Positions 27,596-36,942 of a DNA stretch of 64,000 bases are shown here, one piece after another. Position 1 is the stretch's first letter, and each line of letters begins with the position of its first letter. Below the pieces are notes generated by a model. It did not search any database. It worked only from the letters and a program-made list of their open reading frames with translations, and was not told the DNA's origin. A program made the position numbers and the translations under genes. The stretch is from an uncultured Lachnospiraceae bacterium (GTDB lineage: Bacteria; Bacillota; Clostridia; Lachnospirales; Lachnospiraceae): assembly GCA_947630875.1 (NCBI GenBank), contig CANRJG010000001.1, positions 1 through 64,000 of the forward strand, in the 5' to 3' direction.

Positions 27596-29845
27596 TCACT
27601 TTACAACATAATCCATTGCATTGACTGTAACGCCATCGACAACAACATCTTCATTATTGTAGTTTACATAGACCACTTTGCCATTGTCATAAGTAACCTT
27701 AAATACATCTGTCTTGACTTCTTCATGAGAGGTGATCAGCGCCGTCCAGACATCCTTCAGGTTTTCATTAAATTCCTGATAGATTTCAGAGGCTTCGTCG
27801 ATCCAGCTCTTGTATTCGGAAGAGAACAGCTCTGCATAATCGGTGTACATCAGATCTTCCGATCCGCTGTAGGTCAGTTCGAAATACGGAATATAACCGA
27901 ATTCAACCCATTTCAGTTTTTCCTTCTCCAGGTCACTGCTTAAGTTGGCAGCCTGCCCCGTATACTCTGTCAGGCCATGAACAGCGATCTGATAGAACGG
28001 TACGCTCTTTGTGGTCAGCAGATAACCGGAATCCCTGTAGGTCAGATCCGTGATCTTATCCGCATAGGGAAGCACATAGCTGTTGCCGCCCTGTACCGAA
28101 ACAAACAGATCTTTGTCCTTCGTGGTCTGGAAGATATCCTGCCAGATATCGGCTGCCTGTCCCTGGGTGATGTAATCGTCCGCGTTGTAGTTATACGGTA
28201 CATACTCGCCCAGCGCATAGTAGGAAACGCCGTCGATATCATACTTGGCTGCTTCTTCCAGGAAGTCGTCCGCGTTCTTCCGGGCTGTGCTGGGAGACAT
28301 AATGGAGATATCGCCGTTCTGGAAGATCGTCTTGTTGCCAAGATAAACTACATCTTTTCTTTCACTGTAGCCGCCGGCCTTCGCATTGGCTTCCATCAGG
28401 TTGGTTTCCAGGGAAAGCTGTACACCGTTTTCTTCCGCATACGAAGACAGCTTCTTCAGTCCGCTCTTTCCGCCAAACTTGCCGTTAGGCGGGAACATTT
28501 CCGGATCTCTGAAATAGCCGCCGTGTGTCCAGCCCTTCAGCTGCAGCTGAATGTCGTCCACACCTTCGTCTTTTAAGGCTTTCAAAATCGTCTGGGACTG
28601 ATCAAATGTCGTTACGGTCTTGAAGGTGTCAAAGAGCATGCCTTCTTCATAAATACCCATAAACAGATCCAGCGAAAGCGGAATCGCATCGGTCTCTGCT
28701 TTTTCCGTTACGCCGCAGTCATTCATCAGATAGTCTCTGTAAGCCACGGCCATATCGGAATAGGTGGATTTTCCTTTATCCAGGAAAACGTACTCGATTT
28801 TTCTCTGGCTTTCGATGATCTTCGGATCAAAGGTCATAACGCCGCTTCCCGCGATACGCGCGTCACTGAAAGATCTCCTGAACTGGAATTCCGCATACAG
28901 CGCGTTGGTCGGGATAACCGAGTTGGTGGGATTGACCTTGATCTTGGACACTTCTTCGCCTTCTTCAATGATACCGATAAAACCATTGTCATTGATGTTG
29001 GCGCCGAAAACCGGAAGGGTTACGGAAGGATCTTCCTCATCAAAAACACTCAGCATGTTTTTGTATTTGAGAATATCCCCATAAACCGTCAGCGCAAGTT
29101 CTGTTTCCAGATAATGTGCGGAATCCTTAAATTCCATGATGGCGCCGCTGCCATCCGGATAGAAATAATATCCGTTGTTGGAATCCAGCGCATCTGCGAA
29201 GTACGGCATGATCTTCAGTGAAGTAATGTCATAATCGCCGTTCTCCTCAATGCATTCCTGCGGAACTTCTACCACCAGACCTCTGTCGCTGAGGGAGAAA
29301 TCCAGCGCAATCTTGATGGAGGCATTCTGCAGATCGTAAAGCACTCTCACGCCGTTTTCAATCTGCTTGTATTCTACCGTATAATCCATCTCCAGCAGGG
29401 AAAGGTTGATAACCGCGCCATAACCGTTCACTCTGTTTGTATAGAAAATTTCAAATATGGAGTTCAGTTTCTGCTGCCATTTGTTATTGACCGCATATTT
29501 CGGCCGGTCCTCCGGACCGTATGCCGTGGGTTCTACCGGATCCGCGCTGTCAAAGTCCTCCGCGTAATCAAATGCGCTGGCGCTTGACATCCATTCTTTT
29601 CCGGTATCCTTGTCAACCACCTTGATTCCTGCGCCTTCTTCCTGCACATACAGTTCGAAGCGGTCGTTGTCCGCCACCTCTGCAAAACCGCTTTCATCGA
29701 AGTCCGGCTTCATATCGGTTACGCTTTTTTCATTCAGCTCGATTTCCGGTACTGCCGCTTTTCCAGAAGATTTGCTTCCGCAGCCTGCCAGCATCGTCGC
29801 AGCGAGCGCGAGGGTAAGTCCTAATGCAAGTATTCTTTTCTTCAT
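27596..29845 (-). CDS. DUF5696 domain lipoprotein
   Basis: 749 residues. Type II signal peptide with lipobox (MLAGC, Cys about residue 22), so it is anchored on the outer face of the membrane. The first half is beta-rich (VIPTNALYAEFQFRRS at about 300). The second half, about 400-690, alternates strands and helices in a barrel-like way (DDIQLQLKGWTHGGYFRD, GVQLSLETNLMEANA, DGVSYYALGEYVPYNY, LFVSVQGGNSYVLPYADK), resembling a glycosidase TIM barrel. It matches the DUF5696 family, which has no established function. Its neighbours are two permease pairs, YIP1 and NHL proteins. A carbohydrate-binding or exo-glycosidase role at the cell surface is an inference. Confidence 0.75.
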   Translation of the reverse strand: MKKRILALGLTLALAATMLAGCGSKSSGKAAVPEIELNEKSVTDMKPDFDESGFAEVADNDRFELYVQEEGAGIKVVDKDTGKEWMSSASAFDYAEDFDSADPVEPTAYGPEDRPKYAVNNKWQQKLNSIFEIFYTNRVNGYGAVINLSLLEMDYTVEYKQIENGVRVLYDLQNASIKIALDFSLSDRGLVVEVPQECIEENGDYDITSLKIMPYFADALDSNNGYYFYPDGSGAIMEFKDSAHYLETELALTVYGDILKYKNMLSVFDEEDPSVTLPVFGANINDNGFIGIIEEGEEVSKIKVNPTNSVIPTNALYAEFQFRRSFSDARIAGSGVMTFDPKIIESQRKIEYVFLDKGKSTYSDMAVAYRDYLMNDCGVTEKAETDAIPLSLDLFMGIYEEGMLFDTFKTVTTFDQSQTILKALKDEGVDDIQLQLKGWTHGGYFRDPEMFPPNGKFGGKSGLKKLSSYAEENGVQLSLETNLMEANAKAGGYSERKDVVYLGNKTIFQNGDISIMSPSTARKNADDFLEEAAKYDIDGVSYYALGEYVPYNYNADDYITQGQAADIWQDIFQTTKDKDLFVSVQGGNSYVLPYADKITDLTYRDSGYLLTTKSVPFYQIAVHGLTEYTGQAANLSSDLEKEKLKWVEFGYIPYFELTYSGSEDLMYTDYAELFSSEYKSWIDEASEIYQEFNENLKDVWTALITSHEEVKTDVFKVTYDNGKVVYVNYNNEDVVVDGVTVNAMDYVVK

Positions 29846-29856
29846 CTCGGCACCCC

Positions 29857-30483
29857 CTAAATCTTATATCTGATCTCGCGGATTACTTCTGACAGGAAGG
29901 AGATGAATCGCATGGATAACGCTCCGACCAGTGCAATCACGGCCCAGATCAAAATCATTGTCAGCAAAGAAAGAACGATCACGCCGATGGTTTTGAAAAT
30001 GGTGTAATGATTCATTTCTTTCAGGTTAATAAACAACAGCAGCAATACATAGAACAAAGCAGCTCCGAAGATAACATTGTAATACTGCGCCGCATTCTGA
30101 TCCAGAATGTTGGAAATTACAATCATCGGAATGCTGATGACTATGTAAGGTACCAGTGAGTAACAGCAGGCTGTCAGACACTCTCTGAAAAGCACTTCTC
30201 CACCCATGATCGTGGTGATCGCGTAGGAAGCGACCGCCCAGGTAACAATCGGAACCACCATTACCATGCACTCTGAGAAAACGTTGGCATTTCTGACGTT
30301 TACAGAGTTCAGCGGATAGTGGGTTACATACATGGAGAAGATCTTTACCAATACCATCAGAAGTAAAATCACAACGACCGGAAGATAATTGTAACGTTTA
30401 CCTGAATCACGGTCTTTTTTCATGTAATTAAAGCCTACGATGGGATGGAAACAAGTAATAGCTGCCAGTTTTAAAGCTTTCAT
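29857..30483 (-). CDS. YIP1-family membrane protein
   Basis: 208 residues with about five membrane spans (YLPVVVILLLMVLVKIFSMY, MVMVVPIVTWAVASYAITTI, YSLVPYIVISIPMIVIS, VIFGAALFYVLLLLFINL, GVIVLSLLTMILIWAVIALV). The N-terminal CFHPIVGF resembles the start of other YIP1 domains. YIP1 proteins are found in all domains of life; the bacterial ones have no known role. The ATG overlaps the stop of the NHL protein as ATGA, so the two are made in fixed ratio and may form a complex. Confidence 0.75.
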   Translation of the reverse strand: MKALKLAAITCFHPIVGFNYMKKDRDSGKRYNYLPVVVILLLMVLVKIFSMYVTHYPLNSVNVRNANVFSECMVMVVPIVTWAVASYAITTIMGGEVLFRECLTACCYSLVPYIVISIPMIVISNILDQNAAQYYNVIFGAALFYVLLLLFINLKEMNHYTIFKTIGVIVLSLLTMILIWAVIALVGALSMRFISFLSEVIREIRYKI

Positions 30484-31937
30484 CTGTCCATATCTCCTCT
30501 CATCTCAATATTAAACGACCATGTATCAGCTTTCTTCTTGAGAAGTGCAAAGAGCTTTCCGACACCAAAGGCAAGAACGAAGATTACAACGATGATCAGG
30601 AAGAAGAAATCTCTGAAGAATCCGTGTCTTCTTTCACCAAAGCTGTTGGAATAGCCTTCCTTGTCGTTTGCCAGTTTGTAGTGTTGTGCACTGGTCTTGT
30701 AATCGCCCTCTTTGTAAAGGATCTTTCCGATACATTTGTGCGCAAGCGAATAGTTTGCGTCGATATCCAGAACGTCGTTCCAGTAATCCTTGGCTTCTTC
30801 ATAGTAGCCGCCGGCCTGCAGGATGATCGCCTGGTGTACCAGCTCGATAAAGTTGGTCGGCGCAAAAATCTGGATGCTGTTTGCGGAATAATCCAGTACA
30901 TACAGCCTTCCGTCCTCATCTACAACCATGCTGCAGGGAGAGGTGAAAGTGCCTTCACGGGAACCGATGCCGCCGAAGGTGGTCAGCAGGTTTCCTTCTG
31001 TATCGTACTGATAAATCAGACCGGTATTCTGGTCGATAACGGAAACGATACCGTCCGCATCCACCGCGATATCATTGAACGCGGGTTCTGTCGGCAGATA
31101 GGTATCCGGATCAATCCAGGTGAAGCCATAGGACAGTTCCGGATAGGTATTGTTACCTACGGAATTCAGCCGTCTGATCTGTCCGCTTGTGCCTTCCGCA
31201 AGTACGCCGTAGATGTTGCCGTCGGCGCCCAGCGTGAAGTTGTTGTAAGATGTGGGCTCCAGTTTTTCTGTCGCTTCTCTTTGCTTCTTGGAACCAAATG
31301 TTCTGATCAGCATACGCTTCAGGTCAAAACCGACCTGAACAGCACCGATGTATCCAAGGAAGTCATTTTGGGAACTTAACTTCATCAGGTTCGCGCCCTT
31401 TAACGCAAACATGTAACCCATGTTGTTGACGCAGACCTTCTCAACGTCAAATGTAAATTTGTCGTCCTGCAGAAGTTCGGAATCCGGCTTGCCGTAGATC
31501 GCAATGGCTTTGCCGTCTTTGTTGAAGCACACAATACGCAGGTTTCCGGTATCGGCCACACGGATTTCTCCGGTTTCTTCCGATACCCAGATACCCTTCG
31601 GAGAAGTCAGGGAATACTCTTCGCCTTCAATGACGAAGGAATTCAATTCCATCACAACTTCACCGCTTTTGGTCATTTTTAAAACGCGGTTGTTCGCGGT
31701 ATCTGCCACATACAGATAACCGTCGCAGTAATATAAGTCCTCGGCATTTGTCAGTGTATTATACTCCCCTAAGTTCTTTATGGAGCCGACAACCGTATAG
31801 GTTTCGGGAATCTGAATCATTTCGCCGTCGGTGTCCAAAATGAAATTGGTGGTATCCGCCATAACAATATTGGAACAACTAAGGAGTACGATCAGAGATG
31901 CCAAAAACAGACTTATGACGCTTTTCATTCTTTTCAT
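30480..31937 (-). CDS. Extracellular NHL-repeat protein with TPR and C-terminal anchor
   Basis: 485 residues. An N-terminal signal (SVISLFLASLIVLLSCSN) has a weak lipobox (LLSC) or SPase I site. Then NHL-type beta-propeller blades from about residue 50 to 365: NAEDLYYCDGYLYVADTANN, SPKGIWVSEETGEIRVADTG, TFTSPCSMVVDEDGRLYVLD. A short TPR-like helical region (about 370-430: YYEEAKDYWNDVLDIDANYS) is followed by a C-terminal membrane helix (FFFLIIVVIFVLAFGVGKLF). The propeller and TPR therefore face outside and the tail is cytoplasmic. Such a layout suits a scaffold or sensor for the transporter; no catalytic residues can be named. Confidence 0.75.
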   Translation of the reverse strand: MKRMKSVISLFLASLIVLLSCSNIVMADTTNFILDTDGEMIQIPETYTVVGSIKNLGEYNTLTNAEDLYYCDGYLYVADTANNRVLKMTKSGEVVMELNSFVIEGEEYSLTSPKGIWVSEETGEIRVADTGNLRIVCFNKDGKAIAIYGKPDSELLQDDKFTFDVEKVCVNNMGYMFALKGANLMKLSSQNDFLGYIGAVQVGFDLKRMLIRTFGSKKQREATEKLEPTSYNNFTLGADGNIYGVLAEGTSGQIRRLNSVGNNTYPELSYGFTWIDPDTYLPTEPAFNDIAVDADGIVSVIDQNTGLIYQYDTEGNLLTTFGGIGSREGTFTSPCSMVVDEDGRLYVLDYSANSIQIFAPTNFIELVHQAIILQAGGYYEEAKDYWNDVLDIDANYSLAHKCIGKILYKEGDYKTSAQHYKLANDKEGYSNSFGERRHGFFRDFFFLIIVVIFVLAFGVGKLFALLKKKADTWSFNIEMRGDMDR

Positions 31938-31949
31938 CTTTTTCTCTCC

Positions 31950-32861
31950 TTAACTCTTGATTCCTGAATATGTCATGGTCTGCATGACGCGGCCCTTCAT
32001 AACCATATATACGATGATCGTAGGCGCCGTCGTAAGCAGCGTAGCCGCGCCGACCGTACCGGAACGGGATACAACACCCGCGCCGCCGGACATGGTCTGC
32101 AGTGCCAGAGGCAGCGTCTTCATCGCATCTTTATGGATGTAAACCAACGGTGAGAAGGAGTCATTCCAGTTGGATACGAAGGAGAATACAGCCAGTGTAC
32201 TCCATGCGGGCTTTAACAGCGGCATAACGATGATCCAGAAAATCCGGAATTCCTTTGCGCCGTCAATTCGCGCCGCTTCCAGAAGGGAATCCGGAAGCTG
32301 TTCACAGAACTGCTTAACGAGGAAGAAGTTATACGCTGTCGCCATACTGGGCACGATCAAAGCGGCGTAGGTATCGATGAGACCCAGTCCGCTGACGATC
32401 ATGTAGTTGGGGATCTTTGTTACGTGGCCGGAGAAACCGAGCGCCGCGATAACGATGGTGAACACCGCTTCCGCACCCATCGGTTTATGCTTAACCATAC
32501 CGTAAGCACCCATACAGCAGATAACAATTGAGGTTACAACCGCTACAATCGTTACCCACAATGAGTTGAAAATATATCTTGTAAAGGGAACCGTCGAAGC
32601 ATTCAGGGATGTGAACAGTTCGATGAAGTTCTGGAACGTAGGTTTCCTTACAAAAATATACGGAGGATAATGATACAGTTCTTCCAGTGGCATGAATGCA
32701 CGGCAGACCATTGCCACCATGGGGAAGGCTGTGAATACAAGCAATGCCGCAACGATGATGTACAAAAGAAGTTTGGAAATCTTGAACGGCTTTCTTACGC
32801 GAACGCCCGATTGCTGGATTTCTCTTTTATACTTCATACTGGCAATCATTTTCTTTAACAT
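31950..32861 (-). CDS. Carbohydrate ABC permease, MalG type (first pair)
   Basis: 303 residues, six predicted spans (KLLLYIIVAALLVFTAFPMV, VTIVAVVTSIVICCMGAYGM, VYMVMKGRVMQTM near the end). The EAA coupling loop reads SLLEAARIDGAKEFRIFWII. It follows its partner permease by 17 bases and precedes the NHL gene by 12. It belongs to the YtcP/LplC-like group that often serves complex polysaccharide fragments; the substrate here is inferred to be pectic. Confidence 0.9.
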   Translation of the reverse strand: MLKKMIASMKYKREIQQSGVRVRKPFKISKLLLYIIVAALLVFTAFPMVAMVCRAFMPLEELYHYPPYIFVRKPTFQNFIELFTSLNASTVPFTRYIFNSLWVTIVAVVTSIVICCMGAYGMVKHKPMGAEAVFTIVIAALGFSGHVTKIPNYMIVSGLGLIDTYAALIVPSMATAYNFFLVKQFCEQLPDSLLEAARIDGAKEFRIFWIIVMPLLKPAWSTLAVFSFVSNWNDSFSPLVYIHKDAMKTLPLALQTMSGGAGVVSRSGTVGAATLLTTAPTIIVYMVMKGRVMQTMTYSGIKS

Positions 32862-32878
32862 CTTTTTCCTCCCCTCCT

Positions 32879-33832
32879 TTAATCATCTGACCTGAAGATT
32901 CTCATACAAATCTGGCTCAGTGTAAACGACAGCAGGAACAGGAACATGGCGATCGCCGAAGCGTAACCCATCTGGAATCTTGTAAATGCATAGTCGTACA
33001 GATGCGCAACAATCGTATGAGCGCAATAGTTAGGGCTCGGGAAGCCGGCTACCGCCGTCGCTACATCGAATACCGCAAGGGAACTTACAATGGAGTTGAT
33101 GGCGCCGAACAGCAGCTGGGGTTTCATCAGCGGAAGCGTGATGTACCAGAGCTGCTGCGCAGGACTTCGAATACCGTCTACCTTACCTGCTTCATAAAGC
33201 TCAGGGTCAATGTTCTGCAAGCCGGCAAGGAATACAAGGAAACCATTGCCCATACTCATCCATGCGGAAATGATTACGATAATGGGCAGGATGTAATTTG
33301 TATCCTTTGTCCAGAGAATCGGGTCATTGATCAGACCGATCCGCAGCAGTAAGTGGTTCAGATATCCGGTACGGTCACCGGAGAAGATAACCATCCAGAT
33401 AACTGACATCGCCGTACCTGACGTAAGGGAAGGCGCATAGAACGCAAGTGCCAGAGCACCACGGCCTCTCTTACAGAGACTGATGAACCAAGCCATCAGG
33501 AACGACATGATGTAACCTACAGGACCGATGATACAGGAGAATACCAGCGTGTTTTCAATCGCGGTGATGAATACGTCATCTTCCAGGATCAGCAGCATGT
33601 AGTTTGTAATACCGGTGAAGTGCGGCGTCTGCAGCATGTTGTAATCGGTAAAGCTCAGCGCCATGGCAACAAATACCGGTACGATGGTAAATGTCATAAA
33701 CAGTACAAAGAACGGCAGCAGGAAGCCCCAACCGGTTTTATTGACGTGCCACAGATGCTGGGCTTTCGTTTCAACCGGCTTGTGAAGAGGATCATTTTTC
33801 ACTGCTTTTTTTGCCAATGCCTTATCACTCAT
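32879..33832 (-). CDS. Carbohydrate ABC permease, MalF/LplB type (first pair)
   Basis: 317 residues. ATG at 33832 is used because GGAGG lies eight bases upstream; the open frame extends 16 codons further without an RBS. Six spans are visible (GWGFLLPFFVLFMTFTIVPV, FSCIIGPVGYIMSFLMAWFI, MFLFLLSFTLSQICMRIF). The EAA loop is ELYEAGKVDGIRSPAQQLWY. It lies 13 bases after the large solute-binding protein gene, so it is the direct membrane partner for that protein. Confidence 0.9.
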   Translation of the reverse strand: MSDKALAKKAVKNDPLHKPVETKAQHLWHVNKTGWGFLLPFFVLFMTFTIVPVFVAMALSFTDYNMLQTPHFTGITNYMLLILEDDVFITAIENTLVFSCIIGPVGYIMSFLMAWFISLCKRGRGALALAFYAPSLTSGTAMSVIWMVIFSGDRTGYLNHLLLRIGLINDPILWTKDTNYILPIIVIISAWMSMGNGFLVFLAGLQNIDPELYEAGKVDGIRSPAQQLWYITLPLMKPQLLFGAINSIVSSLAVFDVATAVAGFPSPNYCAHTIVAHLYDYAFTRFQMGYASAIAMFLFLLSFTLSQICMRIFRSDD

Positions 33833-33845
33833 AACTTCCTCCTTC

Positions 33846-36800
33846 CTAATCTTCCGGATATACGAAGCCGTATTCTTCATGCTTCGTTCTTATCTCTTTG
33901 TTGATATCCTTGACCGCTTCTTCCAGCGAGTCTCTCGGATTCTGGTTCTGCATAAATACTCTGTTCCATGCATATACGAGATGTCTTGTGGTGAAGTAAC
34001 CGCCCAAGATAACTTCCTGCTCTTCCGCCTTGGCCATCATGTCTTTGATGATGCCGATATCGGTTTCATCCCAGGGAAGTGCGTTGAACGCGTTCTTGTT
34101 TGCGGTTGCCCATCTTGCGGCAACACCCATGGTCGCTTCGATTTCACGGCCGAACTTGATCTGGGTTTCTTCGCTCATATACCACTTCAGGAATTCCCAT
34201 GCAGCCTCCTGTTCTTTGGACTGTTCCATGATCGTACAGGTAGTGGTAACCATACCGCCGACTCTGTTGTCGATGACGGGCTCGCCGTTTTCGTCCACCT
34301 CACCGGTGGCCGTACCGATCATGGGCGCAAGTGCCCAGCGGCCATAAAGGTCGGGCGCCTGTGTCAGTACCTGCATATAAGTTGCATAGGTAGCCGTACC
34401 GATCGGAAGAGAGCCTGCACGGAATCTGGTGAAGAATGAGGATTCCGCATCCAGACCGTGGCTGGTGTACAGTTCGGTCCACTGTTTGAACGCCTCATAT
34501 GCTTCCGGCGTATCCAGTCCGCTGTACATACCGTCTTCCGTATAGTAATGTCCGCCCTTCTGAATCAGGAACATGGTCATACCTACCAGAGAAGAAGGCG
34601 TATTGGAAGCTGCCGTCGTATCTACCGGGAAGGAGAAACTCATCTGATTCTCATACAGAACCGGCAGCGTCGTCTGGAACAGATCTTCCCAGGTCTTAGG
34701 CACTTCAAGTCCCAGCGTCTGGAAGATATCTTTTCTGTACATGATGCACTTGAAGTCCATGGTTTCCGGAAGCGCATATACGCCGTCGTGTCCATCATGG
34801 TTATACGTCGCGGATACCTTACAGGTATCGTAGAAGTTCTCCGCGTAGTACTCGTCGAAATCATCGAACTGGGTCAGATCCACAACCGCGTCACGGAAGG
34901 CGAACTCACAAGGCTCCGCACCGGAAATACCAAGGGCGATATCCGGCGCCACGCCCGATGTAATGGACAGCATCAGCGCGGATACGTTACCTGCATCCAG
35001 CTGTCCGGAAGGAAGAATATTGACGTTTACGCCGATATTGGTTTCCGAGGTAAAGGATTCATCGATGAGTTCCTTCAGAACTTCACCCCACTCAGTACCA
35101 CGGGCCAGCCATACTTCGATGACACTGTCATAACCTTCGTCGCCGTAGATACTGCCGACGGCGTCATACTGTTTGGTAAAGGAAGATAAGAAGTTCCGTA
35201 CAGCATACCATAACTTCTGTCCGAATTTGGATGTCTTAACGGAGAAATCAGAACCTGAAGGAGAAATCTCAAAGTAATCAAAGGACAGCGGCATTTCGCC
35301 CATATCCATCATGTACTGTCCGAGATTGGTCTGCGCATCCTCCAGTTCACTCAGGTTGGAAATAACCAGATCCGGATCATCCGAGAAGGAGTACATCGTG
35401 GATGCGATCTGCCGGTAGCTGCTTTCCATATCCGTTGTGAAGTTGGTGGACTCTTTCAGAATTTCGGCACAGGCAATCAGCGAGTCGCCGATTTCTCTGA
35501 AAATACCCACCAGTTCCGGCATGCTTCTGTACAGGTTGTACTCGTAGTTGGTATCCGGAGATGTACCGGTTACCTTTGTGATCTTCAGATATGTATCCGA
35601 AATCTTGGAAATAATGCTGTTGGAATCGTTGATGACGTCACGTAAGGATCCTGACTTGACAGTCATCGTGATGGTATGCGGTCCTTCTGTAAAGTAGAAA
35701 TCATAGGCGCCGTTTTCTTCGTCGCCCAGCGTGGCCGCATGCCAGTTTTCATGATAATCGAACTGATACATAACCAGTTCCTTAAAAGGAATCTCTCCGT
35801 CGATGGCGATCTGACGGTAACTGGGCATACCTGTGGAGAAGCTCTGCAGTGTTCTCATATTAATATTGTAGAGACCTGCTTTTTCCACATTAAATGTCCA
35901 GGTAATGCTCTGGTTTCCGCTGCTCCAGCGGCTGCCGCCCATGATGTTTAAGAGACGGTTCACCGGAGACGTAGGAGAAGCCGCCGGGTCTGTCGTGGAA
36001 TCACGACGGATCGTCTGATCGTTCCTCCATGTGGTATCTTCCGCTTCCAGATAGATGGGATCCGTATCGGGAACAATATTTTTACCCGATCCGGGATAAC
36101 CGGCCTTCACCGTTCTGTACTGCGGGTAAGTCTTCTGTCCAACAAAATACGCATCGCCCAGATAGATTTCCTCAGCTACATTTTCAATCCGCACGGTGTG
36201 CTCGCCGGCCGAAAGATAGAACAGAAGCGGGGTTTCATAGTATCCTTCATAATCATAAACACCTGAAACCTGCCACAGTTCTTTCTCAATGTTCTTGGGC
36301 CATACTTCATCGTGAATGGCGTTTTCCTTGACTTCGCCGTCCTCTTCATAGTAACGGTACAGGTAAACGTTGTTTACCTCGTCGAAAGGAACCTCGCCGT
36401 CAATCAGAATCCTTCTCTGAATCTGCATACCGTAGCGGATCACGTTGTAGTAATTCAGATACATTTCGTACAAACCGCCCTGATCCACGTTGATCTTCCA
36501 TTCTACGTAATCCAGATCCTCATCGAAATCGACGGCGTCAACGCCTTCTTTCTTTTCGATCTGAAGTTTCTGTTCACCATAGGCTTCTTTGATCGGCATA
36601 TCAATCCGAATGTCGTCGCCCGGTGAGGTGTATCCGTTCTCTTCGTACTCTTTCAGCAGATCTGCATATTTGACAGTGTCATCGCTCCAGGTCGATGTAT
36701 CGTCTTCAATATTCAGAATCGTTCCGCTGTCCTGAGGAACCGGTGTTGCTTCTGCCTCTTCCGCTGCACCAGAGTCTTCGTCCGCATCTTCATCATCTTC

Positions 36801-36938
36801 GGCGTCCGCATCGTCTGCCGTCTCTTCTGATGAAATCGCATCCGTCTCATCGGTATCCTCATCTGCCCATGTCATTGTGAATGACGTCATTACCAGACAC
36901 AAACACAGCAACAAGGCAAGGAGTTTTTTTGGTCTCAT
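33846..36938 (-). CDS. Large extracellular solute-binding protein with two extra beta domains
   Basis: 1030 residues, more than twice the usual length. A signal peptide ends near TWA (residue 24) and lacks a lipobox Cys, unusual for a Gram-positive binding protein. Next comes an acidic linker (about 26-66), then two related beta-sandwich modules: each has GLY-x-M/I and, exactly 200 residues apart, IDGEVPF (179) and IDGEIPF (379). A helical connector (about 465-545) leads to a family-1 solute-binding module (about 590-1010: VAPDIALGISGAEPCEFAF, MYRKDIFQTLGLEVPKTWED, AAWEFLKWYMSEETQIKFGR). The duplicated modules look like carbohydrate-binding domains. It is followed by its permease pair. Confidence 0.88.
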   Translation of the reverse strand: MRPKKLLALLLCLCLVMTSFTMTWADEDTDETDAISSEETADDADAEDDEDADEDSGAAEEAEATPVPQDSGTILNIEDDTSTWSDDTVKYADLLKEYEENGYTSPGDDIRIDMPIKEAYGEQKLQIEKKEGVDAVDFDEDLDYVEWKINVDQGGLYEMYLNYYNVIRYGMQIQRRILIDGEVPFDEVNNVYLYRYYEEDGEVKENAIHDEVWPKNIEKELWQVSGVYDYEGYYETPLLFYLSAGEHTVRIENVAEEIYLGDAYFVGQKTYPQYRTVKAGYPGSGKNIVPDTDPIYLEAEDTTWRNDQTIRRDSTTDPAASPTSPVNRLLNIMGGSRWSSGNQSITWTFNVEKAGLYNINMRTLQSFSTGMPSYRQIAIDGEIPFKELVMYQFDYHENWHAATLGDEENGAYDFYFTEGPHTITMTVKSGSLRDVINDSNSIISKISDTYLKITKVTGTSPDTNYEYNLYRSMPELVGIFREIGDSLIACAEILKESTNFTTDMESSYRQIASTMYSFSDDPDLVISNLSELEDAQTNLGQYMMDMGEMPLSFDYFEISPSGSDFSVKTSKFGQKLWYAVRNFLSSFTKQYDAVGSIYGDEGYDSVIEVWLARGTEWGEVLKELIDESFTSETNIGVNVNILPSGQLDAGNVSALMLSITSGVAPDIALGISGAEPCEFAFRDAVVDLTQFDDFDEYYAENFYDTCKVSATYNHDGHDGVYALPETMDFKCIMYRKDIFQTLGLEVPKTWEDLFQTTLPVLYENQMSFSFPVDTTAASNTPSSLVGMTMFLIQKGGHYYTEDGMYSGLDTPEAYEAFKQWTELYTSHGLDAESSFFTRFRAGSLPIGTATYATYMQVLTQAPDLYGRWALAPMIGTATGEVDENGEPVIDNRVGGMVTTTCTIMEQSKEQEAAWEFLKWYMSEETQIKFGREIEATMGVAARWATANKNAFNALPWDETDIGIIKDMMAKAEEQEVILGGYFTTRHLVYAWNRVFMQNQNPRDSLEEAVKDINKEIRTKHEEYGFVYPED

Positions 36939-36942
36939 CCTC

